The position numbers were made by a program, and so were the translations under genes. From Alkaliphilus serpentinus (lineage in GTDB: Bacteria > Bacillota > Clostridia > Peptostreptococcales > Natronincolaceae): a stretch of 64,000 nt of DNA. Where the stretch lies: positions 26,902-90,901 of the forward strand of contig NZ_WBZB01000017.1 in the NCBI RefSeq assembly GCF_009017255.1, in the 5' to 3' direction. The notes under the pieces were generated by a model that searched no databases, was not told where the DNA came from, and worked only from the letters and a program-made list of their open reading frames with translations. Positions 27,899 to 35,984 of the stretch are shown one piece after another; positions within the stretch are counted from its first letter, which is position 1, and the number at the start of each line of letters is the position of its first letter.

Positions 27899-29236
27899 AT
27901 GAATAAAATATTAATTAAAAATGCACTTATAGTTACTATGAATAATAGGAGGGATATATTCAAAGGCGACATCTTAATTGAGGGAGATAGAATTAAGGAA
28001 ATGTCCCCTAAGTTAGAGATGGAGGCCGATACGGTTATAGATGCCACCGGCAAAACGGTTATACCTGGTATGATACAAACCCATATTCACTTAACCCAAA
28101 CCCTTTACAGAGGTCAAGCAGATGATCTAGAGCTTTTAGACTGGTTAAAACAGAGGGTATGGCCATTGGAGGGATCCCATACAGCAGAGTCTAATTATGT
28201 TTCTGCAAAGTTAGGAATTGCTGAGCTTATTAAGGGAGGAACAACCTCTATAATTGATATGGGGACAGTAAACCACTCTGATTCAATTTTTGAAGCCATT
28301 GAAGAAAGTGGGTTTAGAGCAATATCTGGTAAGTGTATGATGGACTACGGAATTGGTGTTCCAGACACCCTAATGGAGGATACCAATGAATCTATCAAGG
28401 AAAGTGAAAGGCTGCTGAAAAAGTGGCATGGTAAGGCAAACAACAGAATCCAATATGCTTTTGCACCAAGGTTTGTGGTATCTTGTACCGAAGAGCTTTT
28501 AGTGAAGGTAAGGGATTTGAGTAAGGAATATGGTGTGATGGTTCATACCCATGCTTCTGAAAATAGAGGAGAAATTGAATTGGTTCAAAGGGATAGAGGC
28601 ATGAGAAATGTACTATATCTCGACAAACTGGGAATGACTGGTGATCAGCTGATTCTTGCCCATTGTATCTGGTTGGATGACGAGGAAATGAAGATTTTAG
28701 CAGCAACTGGTACGAAGATTTCCCACTGTCCAAACTCTAATTTAAAGCTTGCATCAGGGATTGCAAAAATACCAGAGTTATTGGAGATGAATGCTTCTGT
28801 ATCAATTGCAGCCGATGGAGCTCCTTGCAATAATAACCTTGACATCTTTAAGGAGATGAGAAGTGCAGCCCTGATTCAAAAAGCAAGATTATTAAGCCCA
28901 ACTGTAATGCCAGCCCATAAGGTATTTGAGTTAGCAACCATCGGTGGAGCTCAAGCAATGGGAATGGAAAAGGAACTTGGAAGTCTAGAAGTAGGTAAAA
29001 AGGCAGATATAGTTATTCTAGATTTAAATAAAATCCACTGCAGTCCTTCCGATGAGGTGGATGTTGTATCGAGAATTGTTTATTCAGCTGATGCCTGTGA
29101 TGTTGACACTACAATAATTGACGGAAAAATTGTAATGAAAAATCGGGAGCTTTTAACCTTGTCGGAGAAGGAAATTATGGAGGACTCCAACAGACTGGTA
29201 AAACAGCAAATTCAATTGGCCAATGTAAAAAAATAA
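27899..29236 (+). CDS. Amidohydrolase of the guanine deaminase / ATZ-TRZ group
   Basis: 445 residues. Mononuclear metal amidohydrolase pattern: PGMIQTHIHLTQTLYRG (HxH), MVHTHASENRGE (His plus catalytic Glu), LAHCIWL (His) and AADGAPCNNN (Asp). Close in type to guanine, 8-oxoguanine and deoxyadenosine deaminases. In this context guanine to xanthine is the simplest role and would feed the dehydrogenase-independent entry. Hydrolysis of 4-imidazolone to formiminoglycine (an HutI-like reaction) is an alternative, because no separate imidazolonase is obvious. AGGAGG precedes ATG 27899. Confidence 0.85.
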   Translation: MNKILIKNALIVTMNNRRDIFKGDILIEGDRIKEMSPKLEMEADTVIDATGKTVIPGMIQTHIHLTQTLYRGQADDLELLDWLKQRVWPLEGSHTAESNYVSAKLGIAELIKGGTTSIIDMGTVNHSDSIFEAIEESGFRAISGKCMMDYGIGVPDTLMEDTNESIKESERLLKKWHGKANNRIQYAFAPRFVVSCTEELLVKVRDLSKEYGVMVHTHASENRGEIELVQRDRGMRNVLYLDKLGMTGDQLILAHCIWLDDEEMKILAATGTKISHCPNSNLKLASGIAKIPELLEMNASVSIAADGAPCNNNLDIFKEMRSAALIQKARLLSPTVMPAHKVFELATIGGAQAMGMEKELGSLEVGKKADIVILDLNKIHCSPSDEVDVVSRIVYSADACDVDTTIIDGKIVMKNRELLTLSEKEIMEDSNRLVKQQIQLANVKK

Positions 29237-29244
29237 TGTTTGAT

Positions 29245-29270
29245 AAGGGGGAGAGGATACTTCCCCCCTT
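29245..29270 (+). terminator. G/C-rich intercistronic hairpin
   Basis: AAGGGGGA (29245-29252) pairs with TTCCCCCCTT (29261-29270, one extra C). A very short T run follows. It may limit read-through from the deaminase gene into the dehydrogenase genes. Confidence 0.45.
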
Positions 29271-29292
29271 TCATATAGAGGAGTGAAAAGTA

Positions 29293-30213
29293 ATGGATAT
29301 AAAAAACGTATTCCAAGCAAAAGATGTACCTGAGGCTATTAACTTATTAGATCAATACGGGGAAGCTGCAAAGGTTATTGCTGGAGGTACAGACATTATA
29401 ATTGCTTTAAGAGAAAATCACGTTAAGGTATCGGTTTTAGTTGACATATCATCCATTAAAGAGCTAAAGGAAATAAAGACTTCAGATGATTGGGTTGAAA
29501 TGGGGGCGGCTGTTACCTTTACAGAGGTGATGGATTATTTTAAGGGTCATAAGGAATACTCAGGTTTAATTGAAGCTGCTTCATTAGTAGGATCACCCCA
29601 AATAAGAAATGCAGCTACTATTGGCGGGAATATATGTAACGCCTCACCAGCGGCCGACTTTGTACCACCTTTACTGGCTTTAGACGCAGTTCTTACAGTA
29701 GAAGGTAAAGAAGGTAAAAGAGAAGTTCGATTAGAGGATTTCCTTTTAGACAAGGGTAGGGTAGATTTAAACAAAGGAGAGCTTCTTACTACCATTAAAT
29801 TTATAAGGCTTCGGAAGGGTCAAACTGTGACCTTTAGTAAGCTAGGCTTAAGAAAGGCTCTAGCCATATCAAGACTTTCTACAGCGGTTTATTTGGAAAT
29901 AGATGATGACGAAAAGTGTGCAGAGGTGAGAGTTGCCAGTGGGTCCATCGGAAAGCATGGCCTTAGAGAAAGGGTTGCAGAAGAATCCCTAAAGGGAAAG
30001 AATTTAGATAAAGCTGCTATAGATGAAGCCTCAAAGGTTTTAAGTAACGAAGTAGAAAAAAGACTTGCTGGCCGTTCCAGCTGTGAGTTTAAAAAGGACG
30101 CAGTAGAGGGAATATTCCTGAAGGCAGTAGAAAAGGCAATGGTGCACAACGGGGACGGTTCTTATTGTGCAATGGGCACTCAATATTATCCCAGAGCAGC
30201 GGGAAAGGAATGA
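29293..30213 (+). CDS. Xanthine dehydrogenase-type FAD-binding subunit
   Basis: 306 residues, CoxM/XdhB family: the flavin subunit that passes electrons from the iron-sulfur subunit to NAD(P) or another acceptor. Seen: VIAGGTDIIIALRE (FAD loop, about 35-48), IRNAATIGGNICNASPAADF (second FAD loop, about 105-125) and LGLRKALAISRLSTAV. The last ~24 residues (from MVHNGDGSYCAMG) are encoded by a REP-like repeat at 30144-30173 and the DNA after it, so the natural C-terminus has probably been replaced. Ends seven bases before the iron-sulfur subunit gene. Confidence 0.93.
   Translation: MDIKNVFQAKDVPEAINLLDQYGEAAKVIAGGTDIIIALRENHVKVSVLVDISSIKELKEIKTSDDWVEMGAAVTFTEVMDYFKGHKEYSGLIEAASLVGSPQIRNAATIGGNICNASPAADFVPPLLALDAVLTVEGKEGKREVRLEDFLLDKGRVDLNKGELLTTIKFIRLRKGQTVTFSKLGLRKALAISRLSTAVYLEIDDDEKCAEVRVASGSIGKHGLRERVAEESLKGKNLDKAAIDEASKVLSNEVEKRLAGRSSCEFKKDAVEGIFLKAVEKAMVHNGDGSYCAMGTQYYPRAAGKE
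30144..30173. repeat. REP-like hairpin repeat, copy 2, inside coding sequence
   Basis: Thirty bases matching 20361-20390 with one mismatch; here the ends GCACAA and TTGTGC pair perfectly. It is read in frame as HNGDGSYCA near the end of the FAD subunit. Confidence 0.75.
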
Positions 30214-30220
30214 TAATAAA

Positions 30221-30697
30221 ATGAAAACCATAAATGTAAAGATCAACGGTGAAAATTACACCCGTGAAATTAACGAAGATATGAGATTACTGGATTTTAT
30301 TAGAGATGAGCTAAAGCTCTATGGTACAAAAGAAGGCTGTGGTGAAGGTGAATGTGGTGCCTGCACTGTGATAATGGATGGAGTAACAGTGAACTCTTGT
30401 ATGGTGATGGCCTTTCAAGCTAATAACAAGGAAATATTAACAATAGAAGGTATGGAGGATGAAAAGGGTCTTCATCCTATTCAACAAGCTTTTTTAGATG
30501 AAGGAGCAGTTCAATGTGGTTTTTGCATACCAGGGATGGTACTGTCAGCTAAAGCCCTCTTAGACAAAAATCCAAAGCCTTCACGAAAGGAAATTAAAGA
30601 AGGTATATCTGGAAACCTATGCAGATGTACAGGTTATAACAAAATCGTGGATAGTATCGAAAAGGCTTCCCAATATTTAGAGGGGGAGGATCAATAA
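30221..30697 (+). CDS. Xanthine dehydrogenase-type 2x[2Fe-2S] subunit
   Basis: 158 residues from ATG 30221 (AAAGGAATG upstream); upstream in-frame ATGs overlap the previous gene. It carries both clusters of the family: the plant-ferredoxin type C40, C45, C48, C60 (GCGEGECGACTV) and the helical-domain type C99, C102, C134, C136 (CGFCIPGM, NLCRCTGY). It moves electrons from molybdenum to FAD. Its stop overlaps the next start by one base (TAATG), so translation is coupled. Confidence 0.96.
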   Translation: MKTINVKINGENYTREINEDMRLLDFIRDELKLYGTKEGCGEGECGACTVIMDGVTVNSCMVMAFQANNKEILTIEGMEDEKGLHPIQQAFLDEGAVQCGFCIPGMVLSAKALLDKNPKPSRKEIKEGISGNLCRCTGYNKIVDSIEKASQYLEGEDQ

Positions 30698-31959
30698 TGA
30701 AGAAAAATCTAGAGGTTGTAGGAAAAAGCGTCATCAGAGTGGATGGATTTTCAAAGGTTACCGGCAAGGCCACCTACTCTCAGGATTTAACGATGGATAA
30801 TATGCTATGGGGAAAAACCCTAAGATCTACAAAGCCCCATGCTAACATAAAGCTGAATTTAACAAAGGCAGAGGTCATTCCTGGAGTGGTACGTATTCTA
30901 ACCTATAAGGATGTACCCCATAATCATCATGGAGTGGTTTTTAAGGACCACGAAGTTTTAAGTAGTGGAAGGGTTCGCTCAATAGGTACTCCCATTGCCT
31001 TTGTGGTGGCAGAAACCGAAAAAATTGCGGTAGAAGCAATGAAGGCAATAGAAGTGGAATATCAGGAGTTGGAGGCAGTCTTCGATCCTGTTGAAGCCAT
31101 GAAGGAGGATGCACCTAAGGTCCATGAAAATGGCAATCTTCTCTATCACTATAAGCTTAGATTGGGAGATGTAGATGCTGCCTTTAAGGAATGTGCTGTA
31201 ATTGTTGAGAATCAATACAAAACCTCAATGGTTGACCATGCTTTTTTACAGCCAGAGGCAGGTATAGCTTATTTAGAGGAGGATATGGTGGTGGTTTGTG
31301 CTGCTACTCAATACCCCCATTTTGATCAGCTTGAAATTGCTGAGGCGCTGGAAGTTCCTACAGAAAAGGTGAAGGTATTAAATCCAGCCGTTGGTGGTGC
31401 CTTTGGTGGTAGAGAAGATATTACAATGCAAATACATCTGGCATTGGCTTCAAAGCTAACGGGAAGGCCAGTAAAAACGGTTTACTCTAGAGAAGAATCC
31501 TTTGTAGCCCATAGTAAAAGACACCCAATGATTATGAGCTATAAAACCGGAGCAGATAAAAACGGTAAGCTTATAGCTATGGAGGCTAAGATTGTAGGAG
31601 ATACTGGAGCCTATGCATCATGGGCCATTAACGTTTTAAGAAAGGCAGGAGTCCACGCAACTGGGCCCTATGAAATACCCAATGTCAAGGTTGATAGCTA
31701 TGCCGTTTATACCAATAATCCCTTTGCAGGGGCCATGAGGGGCTTTGGTGCAACTCAAACACCTATTGGTCATGAGCAGCAAATGGATATGTTAGCAGAA
31801 AAGCTTAATATGAACCCTTTAGAAATAAGATTTTTAAATGCATTAAAAAAAGGCTCAAAAACTGCAACCGGTCAGATTCTAGAAGAGAGCTTCCCTTTGA
31901 AGGAATGCTTAGAGGTATTAGAAAAAGCCTTTAAAAAAGATGCAAAGGGGGTTGAATAA
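30697..31959 (+). CDS. Molybdenum hydroxylase large subunit, N-terminal half of the usual chain
   Basis: 420 residues. It covers the first part of the molybdopterin subunit of xanthine dehydrogenase-like enzymes: RVDGFSKVTGKATYSQDL opening, FLQPEAGIAYLEE, VGGAFGGRED (Mo-site loop) and AMRGFGATQTPIGHEQQMD (cofactor-contact RGFG). The chain stops where related single-chain enzymes continue; the C-terminal half is the next gene, one base downstream. The same large/medium split is known for nicotinate dehydrogenase of Eubacterium barkeri (NdhL/NdhM), a seleno-molybdenum enzyme of similar organisms. Substrate here is probably hypoxanthine or another purine, given the context. Confidence 0.9.
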   Translation: MKKNLEVVGKSVIRVDGFSKVTGKATYSQDLTMDNMLWGKTLRSTKPHANIKLNLTKAEVIPGVVRILTYKDVPHNHHGVVFKDHEVLSSGRVRSIGTPIAFVVAETEKIAVEAMKAIEVEYQELEAVFDPVEAMKEDAPKVHENGNLLYHYKLRLGDVDAAFKECAVIVENQYKTSMVDHAFLQPEAGIAYLEEDMVVVCAATQYPHFDQLEIAEALEVPTEKVKVLNPAVGGAFGGREDITMQIHLALASKLTGRPVKTVYSREESFVAHSKRHPMIMSYKTGADKNGKLIAMEAKIVGDTGAYASWAINVLRKAGVHATGPYEIPNVKVDSYAVYTNNPFAGAMRGFGATQTPIGHEQQMDMLAEKLNMNPLEIRFLNALKKGSKTATGQILEESFPLKECLEVLEKAFKKDAKGVE

Positions 31960-31960
31960 T

Positions 31961-32935
31961 ATGAAGAAACGTGGATTTGGCTACGGATGCATCTTTTATG
32001 GAACAGGTTACGGCAATGGCTTCCCCGACATATCTAGATCTATTGCTGAGCTTGATACAAAGGGGCATATTAATATTTATGTAGGAGCAACAGAAGTGGG
32101 GCAAGGGGCTAAGACAATTCTAGGACAAATAGCTGCAGAAGCCCTGGATGTACCTGTTGAAATCGTTACTTTAATCCATGAAGACACCAGCATTACCCCT
32201 GATGCAGGTACAGCTGCTGCCAGTCGACAAACCTATAATACAGGAAATGCTGTTAAGATCTCTGCTGAGGAGTTAAAGAAGGAAATCATAGTTGTTGCCA
32301 AGGGTTTATTAAATGAAGACCACCTAGAAATCAGTAATGGAGTAATTAGATCTAATACTTCTGATAAAACCCTGACGCTAAAGGACATTGCCGAAGCTTC
32401 TGGCGGAGGTTTTTTAAGAAAAGACGGGATATTTCAGGCCAACACAACAGAAATGGACCCGGAAACAGGTCAAGGGAATCCCTATTGGCCTTACACTATA
32501 AATGCCTATGCAGTTGAGGTTGAGGTAGATACAACAACTGGAATAGTAGATATCATCAGAGCTGCATGCAGTCAGGACGTTGGTAGAGCCATTAACCCTA
32601 GTCTTGTTGAAGGTCAGATAGATGGCGGTTTTGCAATGGGGTTAGGCTATGCAATCTTTGAAGATATTAATTTAGATAAAGGTAGAATAAAGCATAATCG
32701 CTTTACCAATTATTTAATTCCAACAGCTTTAGATATGCCAGAGATAGAAAAAATTATTGTAGAGGATCCTGAGTCTACAGGACCCTTCGGAGCAAAGGGA
32801 ATAGGGGAGCCTGTTATGATAGCCGCTGCACCGGCAATACTAAATGCTATATATGATGCAGTGGGTGTAAGGTTAACAGAGATTCCTGTAACTCCTGAAA
32901 AGCTTTTAAAGGCCTTAAAGAAAAGGGAGGGATAA
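31961..32935 (+). CDS. Molybdenum hydroxylase medium subunit, C-terminal half of the usual chain
   Basis: 324 residues from ATG 31961, with AAGGGGG (the end of the previous gene) as ribosome site; the in-frame ATG at 31940 lies inside the previous gene. Seen: VGATEVGQGAKTILGQIAAE (molybdopterin contacts, conserved EVGQG), ACSQDVGRAINPSLVEGQIDGG and FGAKGIGEPVMIAAAP, where the Glu of GIGEP matches the catalytic base of xanthine dehydrogenases. Its own site and start argue for a true two-gene subunit and against a sequencing frameshift. Confidence 0.9.
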   Translation: MKKRGFGYGCIFYGTGYGNGFPDISRSIAELDTKGHINIYVGATEVGQGAKTILGQIAAEALDVPVEIVTLIHEDTSITPDAGTAAASRQTYNTGNAVKISAEELKKEIIVVAKGLLNEDHLEISNGVIRSNTSDKTLTLKDIAEASGGGFLRKDGIFQANTTEMDPETGQGNPYWPYTINAYAVEVEVDTTTGIVDIIRAACSQDVGRAINPSLVEGQIDGGFAMGLGYAIFEDINLDKGRIKHNRFTNYLIPTALDMPEIEKIIVEDPESTGPFGAKGIGEPVMIAAAPAILNAIYDAVGVRLTEIPVTPEKLLKALKKREG

Positions 32936-32940
32936 ATTGT

Positions 32941-34665
32941 ATGAAGGAAGCTATAAAAAAGAGAATTGATATAGCCGCTGGAAGAGAAAAGGCAGATCTA
33001 GTATTAAAGAATGGAAGAATTATCAATGTATTTTCTCAAGAGATCATAGAGGGGGATATTGCAATACAGGATGGTGTAATAGTGGGCATAGGCAGCTACG
33101 AAGGTGAAGTCGAAGAGGAACTAAATGGAAAATTTGTTTCTCCAGGCTTAATTGATGGTCACGTTCATATTGAATCCTCAATGGTATCTCCCGGACAGTT
33201 TGCTAGAGCTATTGTTCCGAGAGGAACAACTACTATAGTTGCTGATCCCCATGAAATTGCCAATGTTTGCGGAGTTGAAGGGATTGAGTATATTATAAGG
33301 TCTAGCCAGGACCTACCATTAAATGTTTATGTTATGCTGCCCTCCTGTGTTCCAGCCACACCATTTGAAAATTCAGGAGCCGTTTTAGGGGCTAAGGAGC
33401 TGGCTCCTCTAATGGGTCATGAAAGAGTCTTAGGCTTAGGTGAGTTAATGAATTACGTAGGAGTTGCAGCAGCAGATGAAGAAATCATCAATAAAATTCT
33501 GGTGGCTGGTGATAAAATCATAGATGGTCATGGACCTAGTATAGAAGGTAAAGACCTAAATGCATACGTGGCTGCAGGGGTTAGAACAGAGCATGAATGC
33601 TCCACAGTTGAAGAAATGAAAAACCGCTTGAATCTTGGAATGTATATATTAGTAAGACAAGGATCAGCTGCTAGGGATCTAGAAACCCTGGTAAGGGGAA
33701 TTACAAAGGAAAATTCTAGAAGATGCCTCTTCTGCACAGATGATAAGCACCCTGACGATATCATTTTAGGAGGTCATATAGACAACAACCTTCGTCTAGC
33801 CGTAAAGCATGGAATTGATCCTATAACGGCAATTCAAATGGCTACAATTAATGCAGCAGAATGCTATCGCTTAAAAAATACAGGAGCTCTAGCTCCTGGA
33901 TATAAGGCAGATATTGTGATATTTGACGATTTGAAGAATTTTGAGGTATCGAAGGTTTACAAGGATGGTAAGCTGGTGGCTGATAATAAAAAAGCATTGT
34001 TCGACGTTAATCCATCGGATTATTCTAAGGTCATCAATACAGTGAACCTTAAGGAAATAACCAAGGAGGACCTACAGTTAAAGGTTACCTCCGATATTGT
34101 AAATGTAATAAAGCTTCTGCCCCACAGTATCGTAACTGAAAAGGTTGTTAGAAAGGTAGAAACAGAGAATAGCAAATTTAAATACCATAAGAGCTTAGAT
34201 ATCTTAAAGCTTGCCGTTATTGAAAGACATAAGGCAACAGGAAATATTGGCCTTGGCTTGGTGGAGGATTTCAAGCTTAAGGGTGGGGCTATTGCATCTA
34301 CCATAGCCCATGATTCTCACAACTTAATTGTTATTGGGGATAATGATGAGGATATGCTTCTGGCCATTCAAGAAGTAGAAAGAGTAGGTGGAGGAATCAC
34401 CATTTGTAGTAATGGAGAGGTTAATAGAACCTTATCTCTACCAATAGGGGGCTTAATTTCTGATGGGACAATGGAGGAGGTAAATCAGCAGCTTAATGAA
34501 ATGCTGGATATTGCCTATAACCGTCTAGGGGTAAGTACTGAAATTGATCCATTTATGACATTATCCTTCTTGGCTCTGCCAGTTATACCACAAATTAAAC
34601 TCACCGATGAAGGATTGTTTGATGTAACGGTGTTTGATTTTATTGACCTTAGTATTAAAGAGTAA
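32941..34665 (+). CDS. ade: Adenine deaminase
   Basis: 574 residues, the normal bacterial Ade length. It converts adenine to hypoxanthine and ammonia at a two-metal site. Seen: PGLIDGHVHIESSM, VADPHEIANVCG, IDGHGPSIEGKDLNAY (H197 in the conserved DGHxP), TEHECSTVEE, FCTDDKHPDD and the C-terminal TIAHDSHNLIVIG and LPIGGLISDG. It keeps the canonical residues that the paralogue at 24467 has lost. Last gene of the purine run, six bases after the molybdenum medium subunit; its product feeds the dehydrogenase. Confidence 0.95.
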   Translation: MKEAIKKRIDIAAGREKADLVLKNGRIINVFSQEIIEGDIAIQDGVIVGIGSYEGEVEEELNGKFVSPGLIDGHVHIESSMVSPGQFARAIVPRGTTTIVADPHEIANVCGVEGIEYIIRSSQDLPLNVYVMLPSCVPATPFENSGAVLGAKELAPLMGHERVLGLGELMNYVGVAAADEEIINKILVAGDKIIDGHGPSIEGKDLNAYVAAGVRTEHECSTVEEMKNRLNLGMYILVRQGSAARDLETLVRGITKENSRRCLFCTDDKHPDDIILGGHIDNNLRLAVKHGIDPITAIQMATINAAECYRLKNTGALAPGYKADIVIFDDLKNFEVSKVYKDGKLVADNKKALFDVNPSDYSKVINTVNLKEITKEDLQLKVTSDIVNVIKLLPHSIVTEKVVRKVETENSKFKYHKSLDILKLAVIERHKATGNIGLGLVEDFKLKGGAIASTIAHDSHNLIVIGDNDEDMLLAIQEVERVGGGITICSNGEVNRTLSLPIGGLISDGTMEEVNQQLNEMLDIAYNRLGVSTEIDPFMTLSFLALPVIPQIKLTDEGLFDVTVFDFIDLSIKE

Positions 34666-34680
34666 TTTCAAGCTGTTAAA

Positions 34681-34806
34681 GTAGGCTATTGATAAGTACC
34701 CATCTTCTGTGTTGCTTCAAAAACCTAGTATCCTCACGTATTAGCATATACGCTGCGGTACTAGGTTTTCTTGCGCCTTGAATCTGAATACTTTTGAATA
34801 GCCTAC
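34681..34806. repeat. Palindromic intergenic element, full copy
   Basis: The ends are inverted repeats: GTAGGCTATT at 34681-34690 against AATAGCCTAC at 34797-34806. Inside, AAAACCTAGTA (34720-34730) pairs with TACTAGGTTTT (34759-34769), a strong hairpin that could also end the adenine deaminase transcript. No coding capacity. Confidence 0.7.
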
Positions 34807-34902
34807 CCGAAATGGAAAATAGCTAAGTGAAATGGCACCTTGCTGAGCTCTCTGAAAAACAAAAAAAAGGGGAAAATGCTTGTAGAAATTATTGTATGTT
34901 TT

Positions 34903-34990
34903 ATAAACCTAGTATCCTAGCGTATAGTATATACCCTACGGTACTAGGTTTTCTTGCGCCTTGAATCTGAATACTTTTGAATAGCCTATC
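34903..34990. repeat. Palindromic intergenic element, truncated copy
   Basis: It repeats the right-hand part of the element at 34681-34806: the hairpin AAACCTAGTA/TACTAGGTTT, then TTGCGCCTTGAATCTGAATA and the terminal GAATAGCCTA. The left terminal repeat is missing. Confidence 0.7.
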
Positions 34991-35155
34991 CGAAGATTTC
35001 GAAGGGATGGGGAAGCTCACACAAAGTTTTTGTGCAGTAACTATTAACAACAGCCTGTAAAGTTTGTTATTAGGCTCCTTGAGGCATTGTGTAAATAGTA
35101 GTAAATATATGATAAAATAACTATTAGTATTATCGAAAGAAGGGGGATTTTTAAA

Positions 35156-35842
35156 ATGACTATTCTAAAAAACGATTGGCAGCAGCTTTTAGAGGAAGAG
35201 TTTAAAAAGGACTATTACTTAAAGCTAAGACAAGCTTTAGTAAAGGAATATAAAGAGCATCCAATATATCCAGATAAGTATGATATTTTCAACGCCCTTC
35301 ATTATACAGCCTATAAAGATACTAAGGCAGTAATTCTAGGGCAGGATCCCTATCATGGACCTGGACAGGCCCATGGCCTTAGCTTCTCAGTAAAGCCTGG
35401 GATAAAGCAGCCCCCATCCCTGCAGAATATCTTTAAAGAGCTACAGGAGGACCTAGGCTATAGCATCCCCAACAATGGATATCTAGTAAAATGGGCCCAA
35501 GAGGGGGTTCTGCTGTTAAACACAGTACTAACGGTAAGACAAAGTCAACCCAATTCCCATAAGGATTTAGGCTGGCAAATCTTCACCGATAGGATTATTT
35601 CATTATTAAATGAAAGGGAAAACCCTGTGGTCTTTATTTTATGGGGTAAAAATGCCCATGACAAGGAGGGTATAATAACCAATAAGCATCACTATATTAT
35701 AAAATCTCCCCACCCTAGTCCCTTCTCAGTATATCGGGGTTTCTATGGAAGCAAACCCTTTTCTAAAACCAATAGCTTCCTTAAAAAACAGGGTTTCAGG
35801 GAAATCGATTGGCAAATAGAAGACATAAAACCCAATGAATAA
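35156..35842 (+). CDS. ung: Uracil-DNA glycosylase (family 1)
   Basis: 228 residues, normal length. It removes uracil from DNA in base excision repair. Motifs: [18 protein letters not shown] (catalytic water-activating Asp and uracil pocket) and [13 protein letters not shown] (DNA-intercalation loop, usually HPSPLSxxRGF). AAGGGGG precedes ATG 35156. It stands alone between the repeat-rich region and the release-factor-like gene. Confidence 0.97.
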   Translation: MTILKNDWQQLLEEEFKKDYYLKLRQALVKEYKEHPIYPDKYDIFNALHYTAYKDTKAVILGQDPYHGPGQAHGLSFSVKPGIKQPPSLQNIFKELQEDLGYSIPNNGYLVKWAQEGVLLLNTVLTVRQSQPNSHKDLGWQIFTDRIISLLNERENPVVFILWGKNAHDKEGIITNKHHYIIKSPHPSPFSVYRGFYGSKPFSKTNSFLKKQGFREIDWQIEDIKPNE

Positions 35843-35984
35843 AGAATAATTAGTAATGAATAATTTGTAATGACAACCCATTAAAAGTCCATTAAGCCAT
35901 CCTCCTTTGTTTTATTGTAATGATAATAGGGTATTCAATAAATATGAAGTTATTTATCAGAAATGTTCTATAAGGAGGGAGACA

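Noticed and set aside
31930..31970. Frameshift in the molybdenum subunit
   Set aside because: The second part has its own AAGGGGG site and ATG, both parts are intact, and a known enzyme (nicotinate dehydrogenase) has the same two-subunit split.
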